Source of the DNA: Thiopontia sp964416755 | GTDB taxonomy: Bacteria > Pseudomonadota > Gammaproteobacteria > GCF-002020875 | Assembly: GCA_964416755.1 (NCBI GenBank) | Contig: CAYQFH010000134.1 | Location: 1 to 6,352 of the forward strand | DNA length: 6,352 nucleotides | Direction of reading: 5' to 3' | Shown: positions 1 through 5,672 of the stretch, piece after piece | Layout of the letters: every line of letters begins with the position of its first letter | Numbering within the stretch: the first letter of the stretch is position 1 | The notes under the pieces: generated by a model | Databases searched by the model: none | What the model saw: only the letters and a program-made list of their open reading frames with translations | What the model was told of the DNA's origin: nothing | Translations under genes and position numbers: made by a program

Positions 1-18
1 TAGAGAGATGGAGTATTC

Positions 19-1137
19 ATGAAAATCACACTACGTAGAGGCGCATTGGCCACCGTACTGATTGCCGCAACTGCCCTCACCGGCTGCGGCGAGAATAACA
101 ATACAACCCAACAAAGCACAGCTCCTGCTGCCACCAAAGAGACCTATAACCTGCGTCTGGCCCACACCTGGCCAACCAAATTCCCGATCTTTGGTGATGC
201 CATCCACAATATGGCGGCAATGGCCAACAAGATGTCCGATGGTCGCATCAACATCACCATCGACTCCAAGAACAAACACAAGGCACCGCTCGGCATCTTC
301 GACATGGTCAAGTCGGGCCAGTATGACATGGGCCACTCCGCCTCCTACTACTGGAAGGGCAAGGTCCCCAATACCCTCTTCTTCACCACCATGCCCTTCG
401 GCATGACTGCACCCGAGCAGTATGCATGGCGCTACTATGGCGGTGGACAGGAGCTGGCGGAAAAAGTGTATGCACCACATAACCTGATCACCTTCCCCGG
501 CGGCAACACAGGTAACCAGATGGGGGGCTGGTTCCAGAAGGAGATCAACTCCATTGATGATCTACAGGGTCTGAAGATGCGTATCCCCGGCTTTGCGGGT
601 GAGGTACTGGCTAAAGTGGGCGCAAAGCCAACCAACATCCCGGCGGGTGAACTCTACACCGCACTGGAACGCGGCACCATCGATGCACTGGAGTGGGTTG
701 GCCCCTCTCTCGACCTGCGCATGGGCTTCCACAAGATTGCCCCCAACTACTACACCGGCTGGCATGAGCCTGGTACCGAGCTGCAGTTCCTGATCAACAA
801 GGAGAAGTGGAACAGCTTCCCGGCGGATATTCAGGAGATCCTGCGTGTCGCCATGCGTACTGCTGCCTATGACATGTATGCGCACTCCTACCATGAGAGT
901 GCCAACAACTGGGCTTCGATCAAAACCGAGTACCCTAATATTCAGGTACGCTCTTTCCCTGCCGAGGTGCTGCAGGCAATGAAGCAGGCCAACGACGAGC
1001 TGATCGCCGAACGTGCTGCGGCTGATCCACTGGCAAAGGAGATCATCGACTCACAGTCGGCCTATCTGACCAAGGCGCGCGCCTGGAGCAAAATCTCCGA
1101 TCAGAGCTATTTCGAGACCATGGAGGTGTTGAAGTAA
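19..1137 (+). CDS. dctP: TRAP transporter substrate-binding protein (DctP family, 2-oxoacid/lactate-like), predicted lipoprotein
   Basis: This is the extracytoplasmic solute receptor of a tripartite ATP-independent periplasmic transporter. It captures a substrate, probably a small carboxylate, and delivers it to DctQM. The 372-residue length is normal. The N-terminus has R6-R7, a hydrophobic stretch at 9-20 and a lipobox L20-T-G-C23, followed by a polar Asn/Thr/Gln-rich linker to about residue 40. The mature domain starts near the LRLAHTWP motif (45-52). Family landmarks are GHSASYYWKGK (105-115), GNTGNQMGGW (162-171), LKMRIPG with R188, and DALEWVGP with E225-W226. These match the TakP-like branch (mannitol/chloroaromatic class), whose characterised members bind 2-oxoacids with a cation; the exact ligand here is inferred. 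An in-frame stop at 1-3 and GGAG at 10-13, five bases before the ATG, fix the start. The gene is monocistronic at its 3' end because a terminator follows. Its permease genes lie 2 kb downstream rather than adjacent. Confidence 0.95.
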   Translation: MKITLRRGALATVLIAATALTGCGENNNTTQQSTAPAATKETYNLRLAHTWPTKFPIFGDAIHNMAAMANKMSDGRINITIDSKNKHKAPLGIFDMVKSGQYDMGHSASYYWKGKVPNTLFFTTMPFGMTAPEQYAWRYYGGGQELAEKVYAPHNLITFPGGNTGNQMGGWFQKEINSIDDLQGLKMRIPGFAGEVLAKVGAKPTNIPAGELYTALERGTIDALEWVGPSLDLRMGFHKIAPNYYTGWHEPGTELQFLINKEKWNSFPADIQEILRVAMRTAAYDMYAHSYHESANNWASIKTEYPNIQVRSFPAEVLQAMKQANDELIAERAAADPLAKEIIDSQSAYLTKARAWSKISDQSYFETMEVLK

Positions 1138-1158
1138 CGGACTTGCAACATTCAATCC

Positions 1159-1184
1159 AAAAGGGGCCGCAAGGCTCCTTTTTT
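1159..1184 (+). terminator. Rho-independent terminator after dctP
   Basis: A 10-bp stem (AAAAGGGGCC paired with GGCTCCTTTT, one G-U pair) closes on a GCAA tetraloop of the GNRA type and runs into six T residues. It begins 21 bases after the dctP stop codon. It should end the dctP transcript, which implies that the downstream genes need their own promoters. Confidence 0.9.
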
Positions 1185-1222
1185 ACTGCATCAGCCCCTG
1201 CCCGTTCCAGGCTGTAAAAGCC

Positions 1223-1251
1223 TTGACGACTACCCAAAAAATTACTATTTT
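1223..1251 (+). promoter_or_regulatory. Sigma70-type promoter for the PilZ gene
   Basis: TTGACG (1223-1228) and TATTTT (1246-1251) match the -35 and -10 consensus at five and four of six positions, with a 17-base spacer containing an A tract. The site lies between the dctP terminator and the PilZ start. The -10 ends six bases before the ATG, so the expected transcription start falls on or beside the start codon. This suggests a leaderless or nearly leaderless mRNA. Confidence 0.6.
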
Positions 1252-1257
1252 TCAGGC

Positions 1258-1620
1258 ATGAACGAGAACAGAACAATACATCGGGTTCAGTTTGACTGCC
1301 TGGTTCAATTTGAAGCTGATGGCTTTGAGCACATCTGTGAACTACTGGATATCTCACTCAAAGGGGCTCTCATCAGTGCCTGCAGTGGTGCAACACCTGA
1401 AGCAGGCACCCCGTGCACACTGAAAATCAGCCTGAATGATTCCAACGATCAGACGATTACCATGCGTGGCTACATTGCCCACAAAAACGAGAATCGTGTC
1501 GGTATTTTCTGTGAAGAGATCGATGTCGATAGCATCACACACTTGCGAAAAGTGGTTGAACTCAATCTGGGGGACAGTGGCCTGTTACAACGGGACCTCA
1601 AGGCACTCTACAACGGTTGA
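1258..1620 (+). CDS. Single-domain PilZ protein, likely c-di-GMP effector
   Basis: This 120-residue protein is essentially one PilZ domain. The N-terminal RxxxR motif is R5-T-I-H-R9, and the second c-di-GMP-binding signature, DxSxxG, is D31-I-S-L-K-G36. The usual beta-barrel strands follow (TLKISL, ITMRGYIAH, RVGIFCEEID), then a C-terminal helix (about 89-105). Both binding motifs are intact, so cyclic di-GMP binding is expected; the output partner cannot be told from the sequence. There is no signal peptide or membrane segment, so it is cytoplasmic. The first ATG is the only sensible start: it places RxxxR at the N-terminus as in the family, and no upstream in-frame ATG exists. No convincing Shine-Dalgarno sequence is present, consistent with the adjoining promoter. 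The gene is convergent with the receiver-HDOD gene, 102 bases away, and lies between dctP and dctQM. Confidence 0.9.
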   Translation: MNENRTIHRVQFDCLVQFEADGFEHICELLDISLKGALISACSGATPEAGTPCTLKISLNDSNDQTITMRGYIAHKNENRVGIFCEEIDVDSITHLRKVVELNLGDSGLLQRDLKALYNG

Positions 1621-1642
1621 TCTGGTTCAGCCAAGTGTAACG

Positions 1643-1656
1643 TCTCTTCGAAGAGA
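1643..1656. repeat. 14-bp perfect palindrome between convergent genes
   Basis: TCTCTTCGAAGAGA is its own reverse complement and lies in the 102-bp gap between the PilZ and receiver-HDOD stop codons. As RNA it could fold as a 5-bp stem with a TCGA loop on either strand. No T run follows it, so a classical terminator is not supported. It may be a weak bidirectional terminator or a protein-binding site. Confidence 0.5.
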
Positions 1657-1662
1657 ACCGCA

Positions 1663-1700
1663 CAAGAGCAAAATGTGAAGACTTTTCAGGTCAGCTCTTG
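1663..1700. terminator. Possible bidirectional hairpin terminator between pilZ and the receiver-HDOD gene
   Basis: CAAGAGC (1663-1669) and GCTCTTG (1694-1700) form a perfect 7-bp inverted repeat enclosing 24 bases that include a small TGAA/TTCA pairing. A further small inverted repeat, GTACCAGGTAC, follows at 1704-1714. The cluster sits exactly between two convergent stop codons, where transcripts from both strands need to end. There is no clean T tract, so intrinsic termination is uncertain. Confidence 0.3.
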
Positions 1701-1722
1701 CGAGTACCAGGTACGCAACCAC

Positions 1723-3006
1723 TCAGGCAGCCACTTCAATAGCTTGATCAATATGGTGCCTGGAATCAATCAGCACATCCTCATCCAGCATCAATTCCTC
1801 CATCGCCTGCTTGTGTACATCCACCCCTTCACCTTTCACCTTGATTTCACAGTAGACCCGTTTGCCAACAGTATAGTTGCCGATCTTCAGTATTGAGACC
1901 AGCGCCTGCAGATCCGCAACTTCACTCTCCTTGAAGCTGGAGTAGTCGAGGTTATGGGACAACAGGATTGCATCACAGATCTGGTCTGGCAGCTCCCACT
2001 TCCTGGCCAGGATATAGCTGACAGCCAAATGGGTGGTCTTGAAAAGTTTACGCTCATAGTCCAGCAGAGAGGCTGGAATGGAATGTGAGTGGCGGTACAG
2101 CTCCTGATAGCGTGGATGCTTTCTCTGGAAGAGAAGCCCACCGGCATCCTGAAACATTCCGGCAAGAAAGGCATCGTCAGGATCAATCCCCATCACATTT
2201 TCTGCAATCTTCCCACACACGGTAGCGGTAATCGTGGCCTGGTTCCAGTAGTCGCGATCAAATTCACTCTCCTCGCCCAATGTGCTTCTCAGTGCCGAGG
2301 CCAGCAGTACACCCTTGAGGTTATCCAGCCCCACCACCACAACTGCCTGCGAGATAGAGCTGATCTTTTCCTGCAGACCATAGGCAGCGGAGTTGACCAA
2401 CCTCAACAGCAGTCCGGAGAGCTTGATATCACTGGAGATCACCTCGGCAATCTTGTCCATATCCGGCTCTTTGACCATCAACTCCTCCTGCAGTGCCAAC
2501 ACCGCTTCGGGGATGGCGGGAAAATGGATGCTGTCGACCAGATTGTGAGCCACTCTGAACTCCTCATCCGAGGGGTAGAAGGTCTTCTTCTGTTTGAGGA
2601 TGGTCGAGGTGATTGATTGATCCCCCAGCCTGGCCTTCACCTTCTGATAATTGTCGAGCATCGCCTTCATCTTGGTCGGGACGATCGGCTTGACCAGATA
2701 GCCCGACGCACCGAGACTGGAGGCGTCACGAATAGTCTCTATCGAAGAGTCGGCAGTCACCATCGAGACAAAGGCGTTTCTGTTCCAGGTGCGAATCTGG
2801 CGCAGGACATCGATACCGCTCATCCCGCGCATGGAGATGTCGAGCAGGGTAATCTCCGGCTTGTGCTCCTGATAGAGCTGCAGTGCTTCCTCACCGTTGC
2901 GCGCAACTGCAACCACCTGACATTGGTGGATACGCAACAGCGTAATTAGCACCTCTCTTACAGTCTGCTCATCATCTACAACCAGTACAGTCGGCCCCTT
3001 TCCCAT
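1723..3006 (-). CDS. Response regulator with receiver and HDOD output domains
   Basis: This 427-residue cytoplasmic signalling protein has an N-terminal receiver (about 6-125) with every phosphorylation residue: D11-D12, phosphoacceptor D56 (LLDISM), T84 and K106 (LVKP). It should therefore be phosphorylated by a partner histidine kinase. An HDOD domain follows (about 152-355), recognised by FPAIPEAV (162-169), the LLLRLVNSAAYG segment (199-210) and the THLAVSYILARKWELP region (325-340). The position of the HD dyad reads M-F-Q286-D287-A-G-G, so the metal-binding His is absent and the domain is probably not a phosphohydrolase. HDOD proteins generally act in regulation through protein contacts; the target here is unknown. 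The ATG is the only choice because an in-frame TAA lies four codons upstream (3016-3018). AAAGG lies about 12 bases before the start, a rather long gap. The gene is divergent from dctQM and convergent with pilZ. No kinase gene is visible. Confidence 0.93.
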   Translation of the reverse strand: MGKGPTVLVVDDEQTVREVLITLLRIHQCQVVAVARNGEEALQLYQEHKPEITLLDISMRGMSGIDVLRQIRTWNRNAFVSMVTADSSIETIRDASSLGASGYLVKPIVPTKMKAMLDNYQKVKARLGDQSITSTILKQKKTFYPSDEEFRVAHNLVDSIHFPAIPEAVLALQEELMVKEPDMDKIAEVISSDIKLSGLLLRLVNSAAYGLQEKISSISQAVVVVGLDNLKGVLLASALRSTLGEESEFDRDYWNQATITATVCGKIAENVMGIDPDDAFLAGMFQDAGGLLFQRKHPRYQELYRHSHSIPASLLDYERKLFKTTHLAVSYILARKWELPDQICDAILLSHNLDYSSFKESEVADLQALVSILKIGNYTVGKRVYCEIKVKGEGVDVHKQAMEELMLDEDVLIDSRHHIDQAIEVAA

Positions 3007-3037
3007 ATCACTGCATTACCTTTGAATAGTCGATTAA

Positions 3038-3053
3038 AAATGCACCAGCATTT
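3038..3053. promoter_or_regulatory. Inverted repeat upstream of the receiver-HDOD gene, possible operator
   Basis: AAATGC and GCATTT form a perfect 6-bp inverted repeat separated by ACCA, within the leader or promoter zone of the receiver-HDOD gene. It is the right size for a dimeric regulator site. An RNA hairpin in the leader is the other reading. The evidence is only symmetry and position. Confidence 0.25.
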
Positions 3054-3066
3054 CTATGTCCAATTT

Positions 3067-3095
3067 CTTAAAACACAAAGGTCAAATTGTAACAA
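3067..3095 (-). promoter_or_regulatory. Candidate promoter for the receiver-HDOD gene
   Basis: On the minus strand TTGTTA (3095-3090) and TTTAAG (3072-3067) are spaced by 17 bases, each matching four of six sigma70 consensus bases. The predicted start near 3060 would give a leader of roughly 55 bases that includes the 3038-3053 inverted repeat. The region is A/T-rich, so chance matches are likely. Confidence 0.25.
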
Positions 3096-3106
3096 AACAT
3101 TCAAAT

Positions 3107-3129
3107 ATTACCTTTATTACATGCATTAC
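3107..3129. repeat. Three ATTAC direct repeats at a 9-bp period
   Basis: ATTAC occurs at 3107, 3116 and 3125, exactly nine bases apart and each preceded by a pyrimidine (YATTAC). An isolated fourth copy, part of ATTACCTTT that also occurs at 3107, lies at 3015-3019 beside the receiver-HDOD start. The array lies in the divergent region between the receiver-HDOD gene and dctQM, so a regulator binding tandem half-sites is a possible reading. Random A/T-rich sequence is the alternative. Confidence 0.35.
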
Positions 3130-3193
3130 AAATCCAGCAAGCCGTCTCGGTTTTACAAAATAGTGGAGCAAAGAGCCAACGCGACAGCACAGG

Positions 3194-3199
3194 TATAAT
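3194..3199 (+). promoter_or_regulatory. Consensus -10 box directly before dctQ
   Basis: A perfect TATAAT ends six bases before the dctQ ATG. No recognisable -35 lies 16-18 bases upstream and there is no extended -10 TG, so it would need an activator if real. Transcription would begin at or next to the ATG. The competing reading is that CAGG (3190-3193) is a Shine-Dalgarno for a three-codon ORF (ATG at 3198) whose TGA overlaps the dctQ ATG. Confidence 0.4.
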
Positions 3200-3205
3200 G
3201 CCGTC

Positions 3206-3703
3206 ATGAACCTGCTCCCGCACATCAACCGCATTACCGATGCCACTGGCAAGCTCTCCGGCATCCTCTTGCTGCTACTGCTGCTCAATGTCTTCTACGA
3301 CGTGATCATGCGCTACCTGTTCAATGATGTCTCCATCGGCATGCAGGAGTTGGAGTGGCACCTCTACTCTACCGTCTTTCTGTTGGGAATCTCCTATACA
3401 CTGTCACAGGATGGTCATGTACGGGTCGATCTGATCTACAATCAGCTCTCGCCTCGGCGACAAGCATTGGTCGATATCGCTGGAACACTCCTGTTTCTGA
3501 TCCCGTTCTCACTACTGATCACCTGGTACGGGCTCGACTTTGTCGCCGACAGTTATCAACTGGGAGAAGGGAGTGGTGACCCCGGCGGCCTCCCCCACCG
3601 CTGGACCATCAAGGCGATGATTCCGCTCTCTTTCATTCTGCTGATCATCAGTAGCATCGGCTTTATGCTGCGGGCGTGGCAAAGAATGGAGGAGACCGCA
3701 TGA
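3206..3703 (+). CDS. dctQ: TRAP transporter small permease (DctQ family)
   Basis: This is the small integral membrane subunit of the TRAP transporter, which pairs with DctM in the inner membrane and helps dock the binding protein. At 165 residues it has the usual length. Four hydrophobic segments are visible at about 17-39, 52-66, 88-112 and 132-156. The family signature is present: FYDVIMRYLF (30-39), the QELEWHLY region (47-54) and DGHVRVDLIY (69-78). The protein belongs to the mannitol/chloroaromatic-type TRAP group, in agreement with the large permease. The start is the first ATG in frame and gives a normal N-terminus, but the Shine-Dalgarno is poor (AGG 12 bases away). The stop overlaps the dctM start (ATGA), which implies translational coupling. 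The cognate binding-protein gene is upstream on the same strand but separated by two signalling genes. Confidence 0.93.
   Translation: MNLLPHINRITDATGKLSGILLLLLLLNVFYDVIMRYLFNDVSIGMQELEWHLYSTVFLLGISYTLSQDGHVRVDLIYNQLSPRRQALVDIAGTLLFLIPFSLLITWYGLDFVADSYQLGEGSGDPGGLPHRWTIKAMIPLSFILLIISSIGFMLRAWQRMEETA
3688..3694 (+). promoter_or_regulatory. Ribosome binding site that fixes the dctM start
   Basis: GGAGGAG lies five bases before the ATG at 3700. This strong site selects that ATG over an in-frame GTG at 3676, which would add eight hydrophilic residues encoded inside dctQ. Confidence 0.8.
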
Positions 3704-4992
3704 TCGGTATCCTGATGTTCATCACTGCGCTGCTGTTACTGCTGTTCGGCTTTCCGGTCGCCTTCACTTTCGGCGGAGTGGCACTGCTCTTTGGGGTTCT
3801 CTCCGAGGGGCTGCAGATCTTCGCCTTTATGCCGTTCCGTATTCAGTCGATCATGGAGAATTCCGTACTGATGGCGATCCCGCTCTTCATCTTCATGGGG
3901 ATCATGCTGCAGAAGACCAATCTGGCCGAGCAGCTATTGGAGTCGATGGGCAAGCTGTTCGGCAGACTCTCTGGCGGTCTGGCAATTTCAACCATTCTGG
4001 TCGGCACTCTACTGGCTGCATCAACCGGCGTGGTTGGCGCCAGTGTGGTGGCGATGGGGATCATCTCACTACCGGTGATGCTGAAGTACAAGTACAACCG
4101 TCCACTCAGCTGCGGGGTGATCTGCGCCTCCGGTACACTGGGGCAGATCATTCCACCCTCGATCATTCTGATTATTCTGGGTGATGTAATGGGGCTGCCG
4201 GTTGGTGATCTGTTCAAGGCAGCGGTGGTACCCGGTCTGGTGTTGGTGAGCCTCTATATCCTCTATGTGCTGGTGTATACCCACATGGTCGAAGGGAGCG
4301 CCCCAGCCATTCCATTTGAAGAGAGTGACCAGACCACACGGCGACAGCAGTACTTTGATGCAATGAAGGCAATTGTCCCGCCACTGCTACTGATCATCGT
4401 GGTACTGGGGTCGATCTTCTCCGGCATTGCAACCCCAACCGAATCCTCTGCCGTGGGTGGTGTTGGTGCAATTCTGTTGTCGATGCTCTATCAAAAATTC
4501 TCCTGGCAGGCGCTACTCGACAGCGCCGAAGAGACCGTCAAGGTGACCGCAATGGTCTTTGCCATTCTGGTCGGCGCAACGGCCTTCTCGATGGCCTTCA
4601 CATACACCGGCGGTGACCGTATTGTGGAGGAGTACCTGCTGCAACTGCCGGGTGAGAAGTGGGGCTTTCTGGTCTTCTCGATGCTCTTTATTCTGCTACT
4701 CGGCTTCTTCATCGATTTTGTCGAGATTGCCTTTATCGTGGTGCCAATCCTGATGCCGATCGCGGAGATTCTGGGGATACCGATGCTCTGGTATGCAATA
4801 CTGATTGCAATGAATCTGCAGACCTCATTTCTCACCCCACCGTTCGGCTTCAGCCTCTTCTATCTCAAGGGGGTAGCACCGCCCGAGGTACGCACCACCG
4901 AGATCTATCGCGGGGTGACTCCATTCATTCTGATCCAGATCTCGGTGCTGGTCTCAATTCTCATCTTTCCAGGTTTTTATGGTCTTGCATAA
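3700..4992 (+). CDS. dctM: TRAP transporter large permease (DctM family)
   Basis: This 430-residue polytopic inner-membrane protein is the transporting subunit that moves substrate with Na+. Hydrophobic helices run through nearly the whole length, with a cytoplasm-like hydrophilic stretch near residues 205-222. Recognisable DctM motifs are IPLFIFMG (60-67), STGVVGASVVAMGIISLPVM (108-127), GTLGQIIPPS (145-154), an ATPTESSAVGG segment in the middle, and the FFIDFVEIAFIVVPI and NLQTSFLTPPFGFSLFY segments near the C-terminus. The last two are typical of the mannitol/chloroaromatic TRAP branch and agree with the TakP-like binding protein. The start is set by GGAGGAG; the ATG overlaps the dctQ TGA. 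The stop codon is only three bases from the stop of the opposing DUF6868 gene, and no hairpin terminator is evident. The gene appears intact. Confidence 0.95.
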   Translation: MIGILMFITALLLLLFGFPVAFTFGGVALLFGVLSEGLQIFAFMPFRIQSIMENSVLMAIPLFIFMGIMLQKTNLAEQLLESMGKLFGRLSGGLAISTILVGTLLAASTGVVGASVVAMGIISLPVMLKYKYNRPLSCGVICASGTLGQIIPPSIILIILGDVMGLPVGDLFKAAVVPGLVLVSLYILYVLVYTHMVEGSAPAIPFEESDQTTRRQQYFDAMKAIVPPLLLIIVVLGSIFSGIATPTESSAVGGVGAILLSMLYQKFSWQALLDSAEETVKVTAMVFAILVGATAFSMAFTYTGGDRIVEEYLLQLPGEKWGFLVFSMLFILLLGFFIDFVEIAFIVVPILMPIAEILGIPMLWYAILIAMNLQTSFLTPPFGFSLFYLKGVAPPEVRTTEIYRGVTPFILIQISVLVSILIFPGFYGLA

Positions 4993-4995
4993 CTG

Positions 4996-5238
4996 TTACA
5001 GCAGATAGCGAAGTACCAGCCAGGGAATCAGATTAAAAAAGACAATCAGCAGTTTGTAGACCCCCATCCCTCCGAAATGAATGACATCCAGTTGGGATTC
5101 AGTCAGATTGAACCATCGGCCATGGAAGTCATAGACCCACCGGCGTGCAAACAGGATCATCAGAAACCAGTAGATCAGAATCCCCAGATTGATCAGTGTG
5201 GACCAGCCAAGGAAGCTGATCAGGATTGCTTTCTCCAT
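4996..5238 (-). CDS. DUF6868-like small membrane protein
   Basis: This 80-residue protein has two hydrophobic helices (about 9-31 and 58-79) joined by a polar loop with RRWVYDFHGRWFNLTESQLD (32-51), then IHFGGMGVYKL. The loop pattern, W-V-Y-x-x-H-x-R-W-F-x-L-x-x-x-Q-x-D-x-I-H, matches my recollection of the DUF6868 family of small proteobacterial membrane proteins; no function is established. It should sit in the inner membrane with the conserved aromatic and histidine-bearing loop on one face. The start is fixed by a near-perfect AAGGAGGTG site and by TGATG coupling to the preceding holin-like gene. It is tail to tail with dctM with a 3-bp gap. The family assignment is from memory and was not searched. 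Confidence 0.8.
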   Translation of the reverse strand: MEKAILISFLGWSTLINLGILIYWFLMILFARRWVYDFHGRWFNLTESQLDVIHFGGMGVYKLLIVFFNLIPWLVLRYLL

Positions 5239-5513
5239 CAGACACCTCCTTGGGCGGTGGTTGATGCCGCAAAGTGTCTGGATAACCGATTATAGAGCCA
5301 GGCGAAGATCAGCCCCCCAATACCGCCATCAATCGCCCCCCAAACGGCTCCAATCAGGCCACTGATTAATCCAGGACCATAGCCGATATAGACGGTTGAA
5401 ATCAAATTGACCACTTCAAGACCATACCCAAACGATGCAACCCACCCCATCAACAGCACTGCACCTCCCCAAATCGTGGCTATTGACACTGCAAATGCTC
5501 GCACATTCAACAT
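5238..5513 (-). CDS. Holin-like small membrane protein, upstream partner of the DUF6868 gene
   Basis: This 91-residue protein has two hydrophobic segments, about 7-29 and 47-74. The second is very glycine-rich, with repeated small-xxx-small spacing (GYGPGLISGLIGAVWGAIDGG at 44-64, then GGLIFAWLYN at 66-75). The N-terminal LNVRAFAVSIATIWG and the C-terminal GGLIFAWLYN are hallmarks of a group of bacterial chromosomal proteins that automatic pipelines label 'bacteriophage holin'. No lysin or phage gene lies nearby, so a lytic role is not supported; a housekeeping membrane role is more likely, and the function is unknown. The start has GGAG (5527-5524) ten bases upstream. Its TGA shares a base with the ATG of the DUF6868 gene, so the two form a coupled operon. 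Confidence 0.78.
   Translation of the reverse strand: MLNVRAFAVSIATIWGGAVLLMGWVASFGYGLEVVNLISTVYIGYGPGLISGLIGAVWGAIDGGIGGLIFAWLYNRLSRHFAASTTAQGGV
5243..5251 (-). promoter_or_regulatory. Near-perfect ribosome binding site for the DUF6868 gene
   Basis: AAGGAGGTG on the minus strand, four bases before the ATG, is complementary to the 16S rRNA tail over nearly the whole anti-Shine-Dalgarno. It lies inside the end of the holin-like gene, so the second protein may be translated at least as strongly as the first. Confidence 0.8.
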
Positions 5514-5547
5514 GTTACACTAACTCCAAATTAATCTCTCTACCCTG

Positions 5548-5575
5548 ACTGTAGTCCATACAGCTGACAGATCAA
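5548..5575 (-). promoter_or_regulatory. Candidate promoter for the holin-like/DUF6868 operon
   Basis: On the minus strand TTGATC (5575-5570) and TACAGT (5553-5548) are separated by 16 bases and each match four of six sigma70 positions. They lie about 35 bases upstream of the holin-like ATG, a sensible leader length. The 159-bp gap to the divergent receiver gene must hold promoters for both directions; I found no convincing one for the plus strand. Confidence 0.3.
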
Positions 5576-5672
5576 CCCTTTACATCGATATACCGGGCCA
5601 AAACAGGGGACTGCTTGATCAACCTCGCCAGATTGAAATAAACTTTATAGATCCTCTATTGCCAGTGTAGTG

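Noticed and set aside
31..480. 149-codon open frame on the minus strand opposite dctP
   Set aside because: It is the antisense shadow of a well-supported binding-protein gene; the composition is Gly/Cys/His-rich with no domain.
1675..1896. 73-codon plus-strand frame starting in the convergent gap
   Set aside because: Most of it is antisense to the C-terminus of the receiver-HDOD gene, and there is no Shine-Dalgarno or recognisable motif.
2089..2616. 175-codon open frame on the plus strand inside the receiver-HDOD gene
   Set aside because: It is antisense to a gene with clear domain motifs. Its translation is Gln/His-rich with no recognisable family and no ribosome site.
3007..3205. Sigma54 promoter for dctQM, as in classical dct systems
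   Set aside because: No GG-N10-GC pair resembling TGGCAC-N5-TTGC is present in the region.
3676..3699. GTG start that would extend DctM by eight residues
   Set aside because: The added residues are hydrophilic and lie over the ribosome site GGAGGAG that serves the ATG at 3700; starting at 3700 gives the normal DctM N-terminus.
5238..5513. Prophage lysis holin
   Set aside because: There is no endolysin, spanin or structural phage gene in the window, and the gene is operonic with a DUF6868 gene. The holin label reflects loose similarity only.
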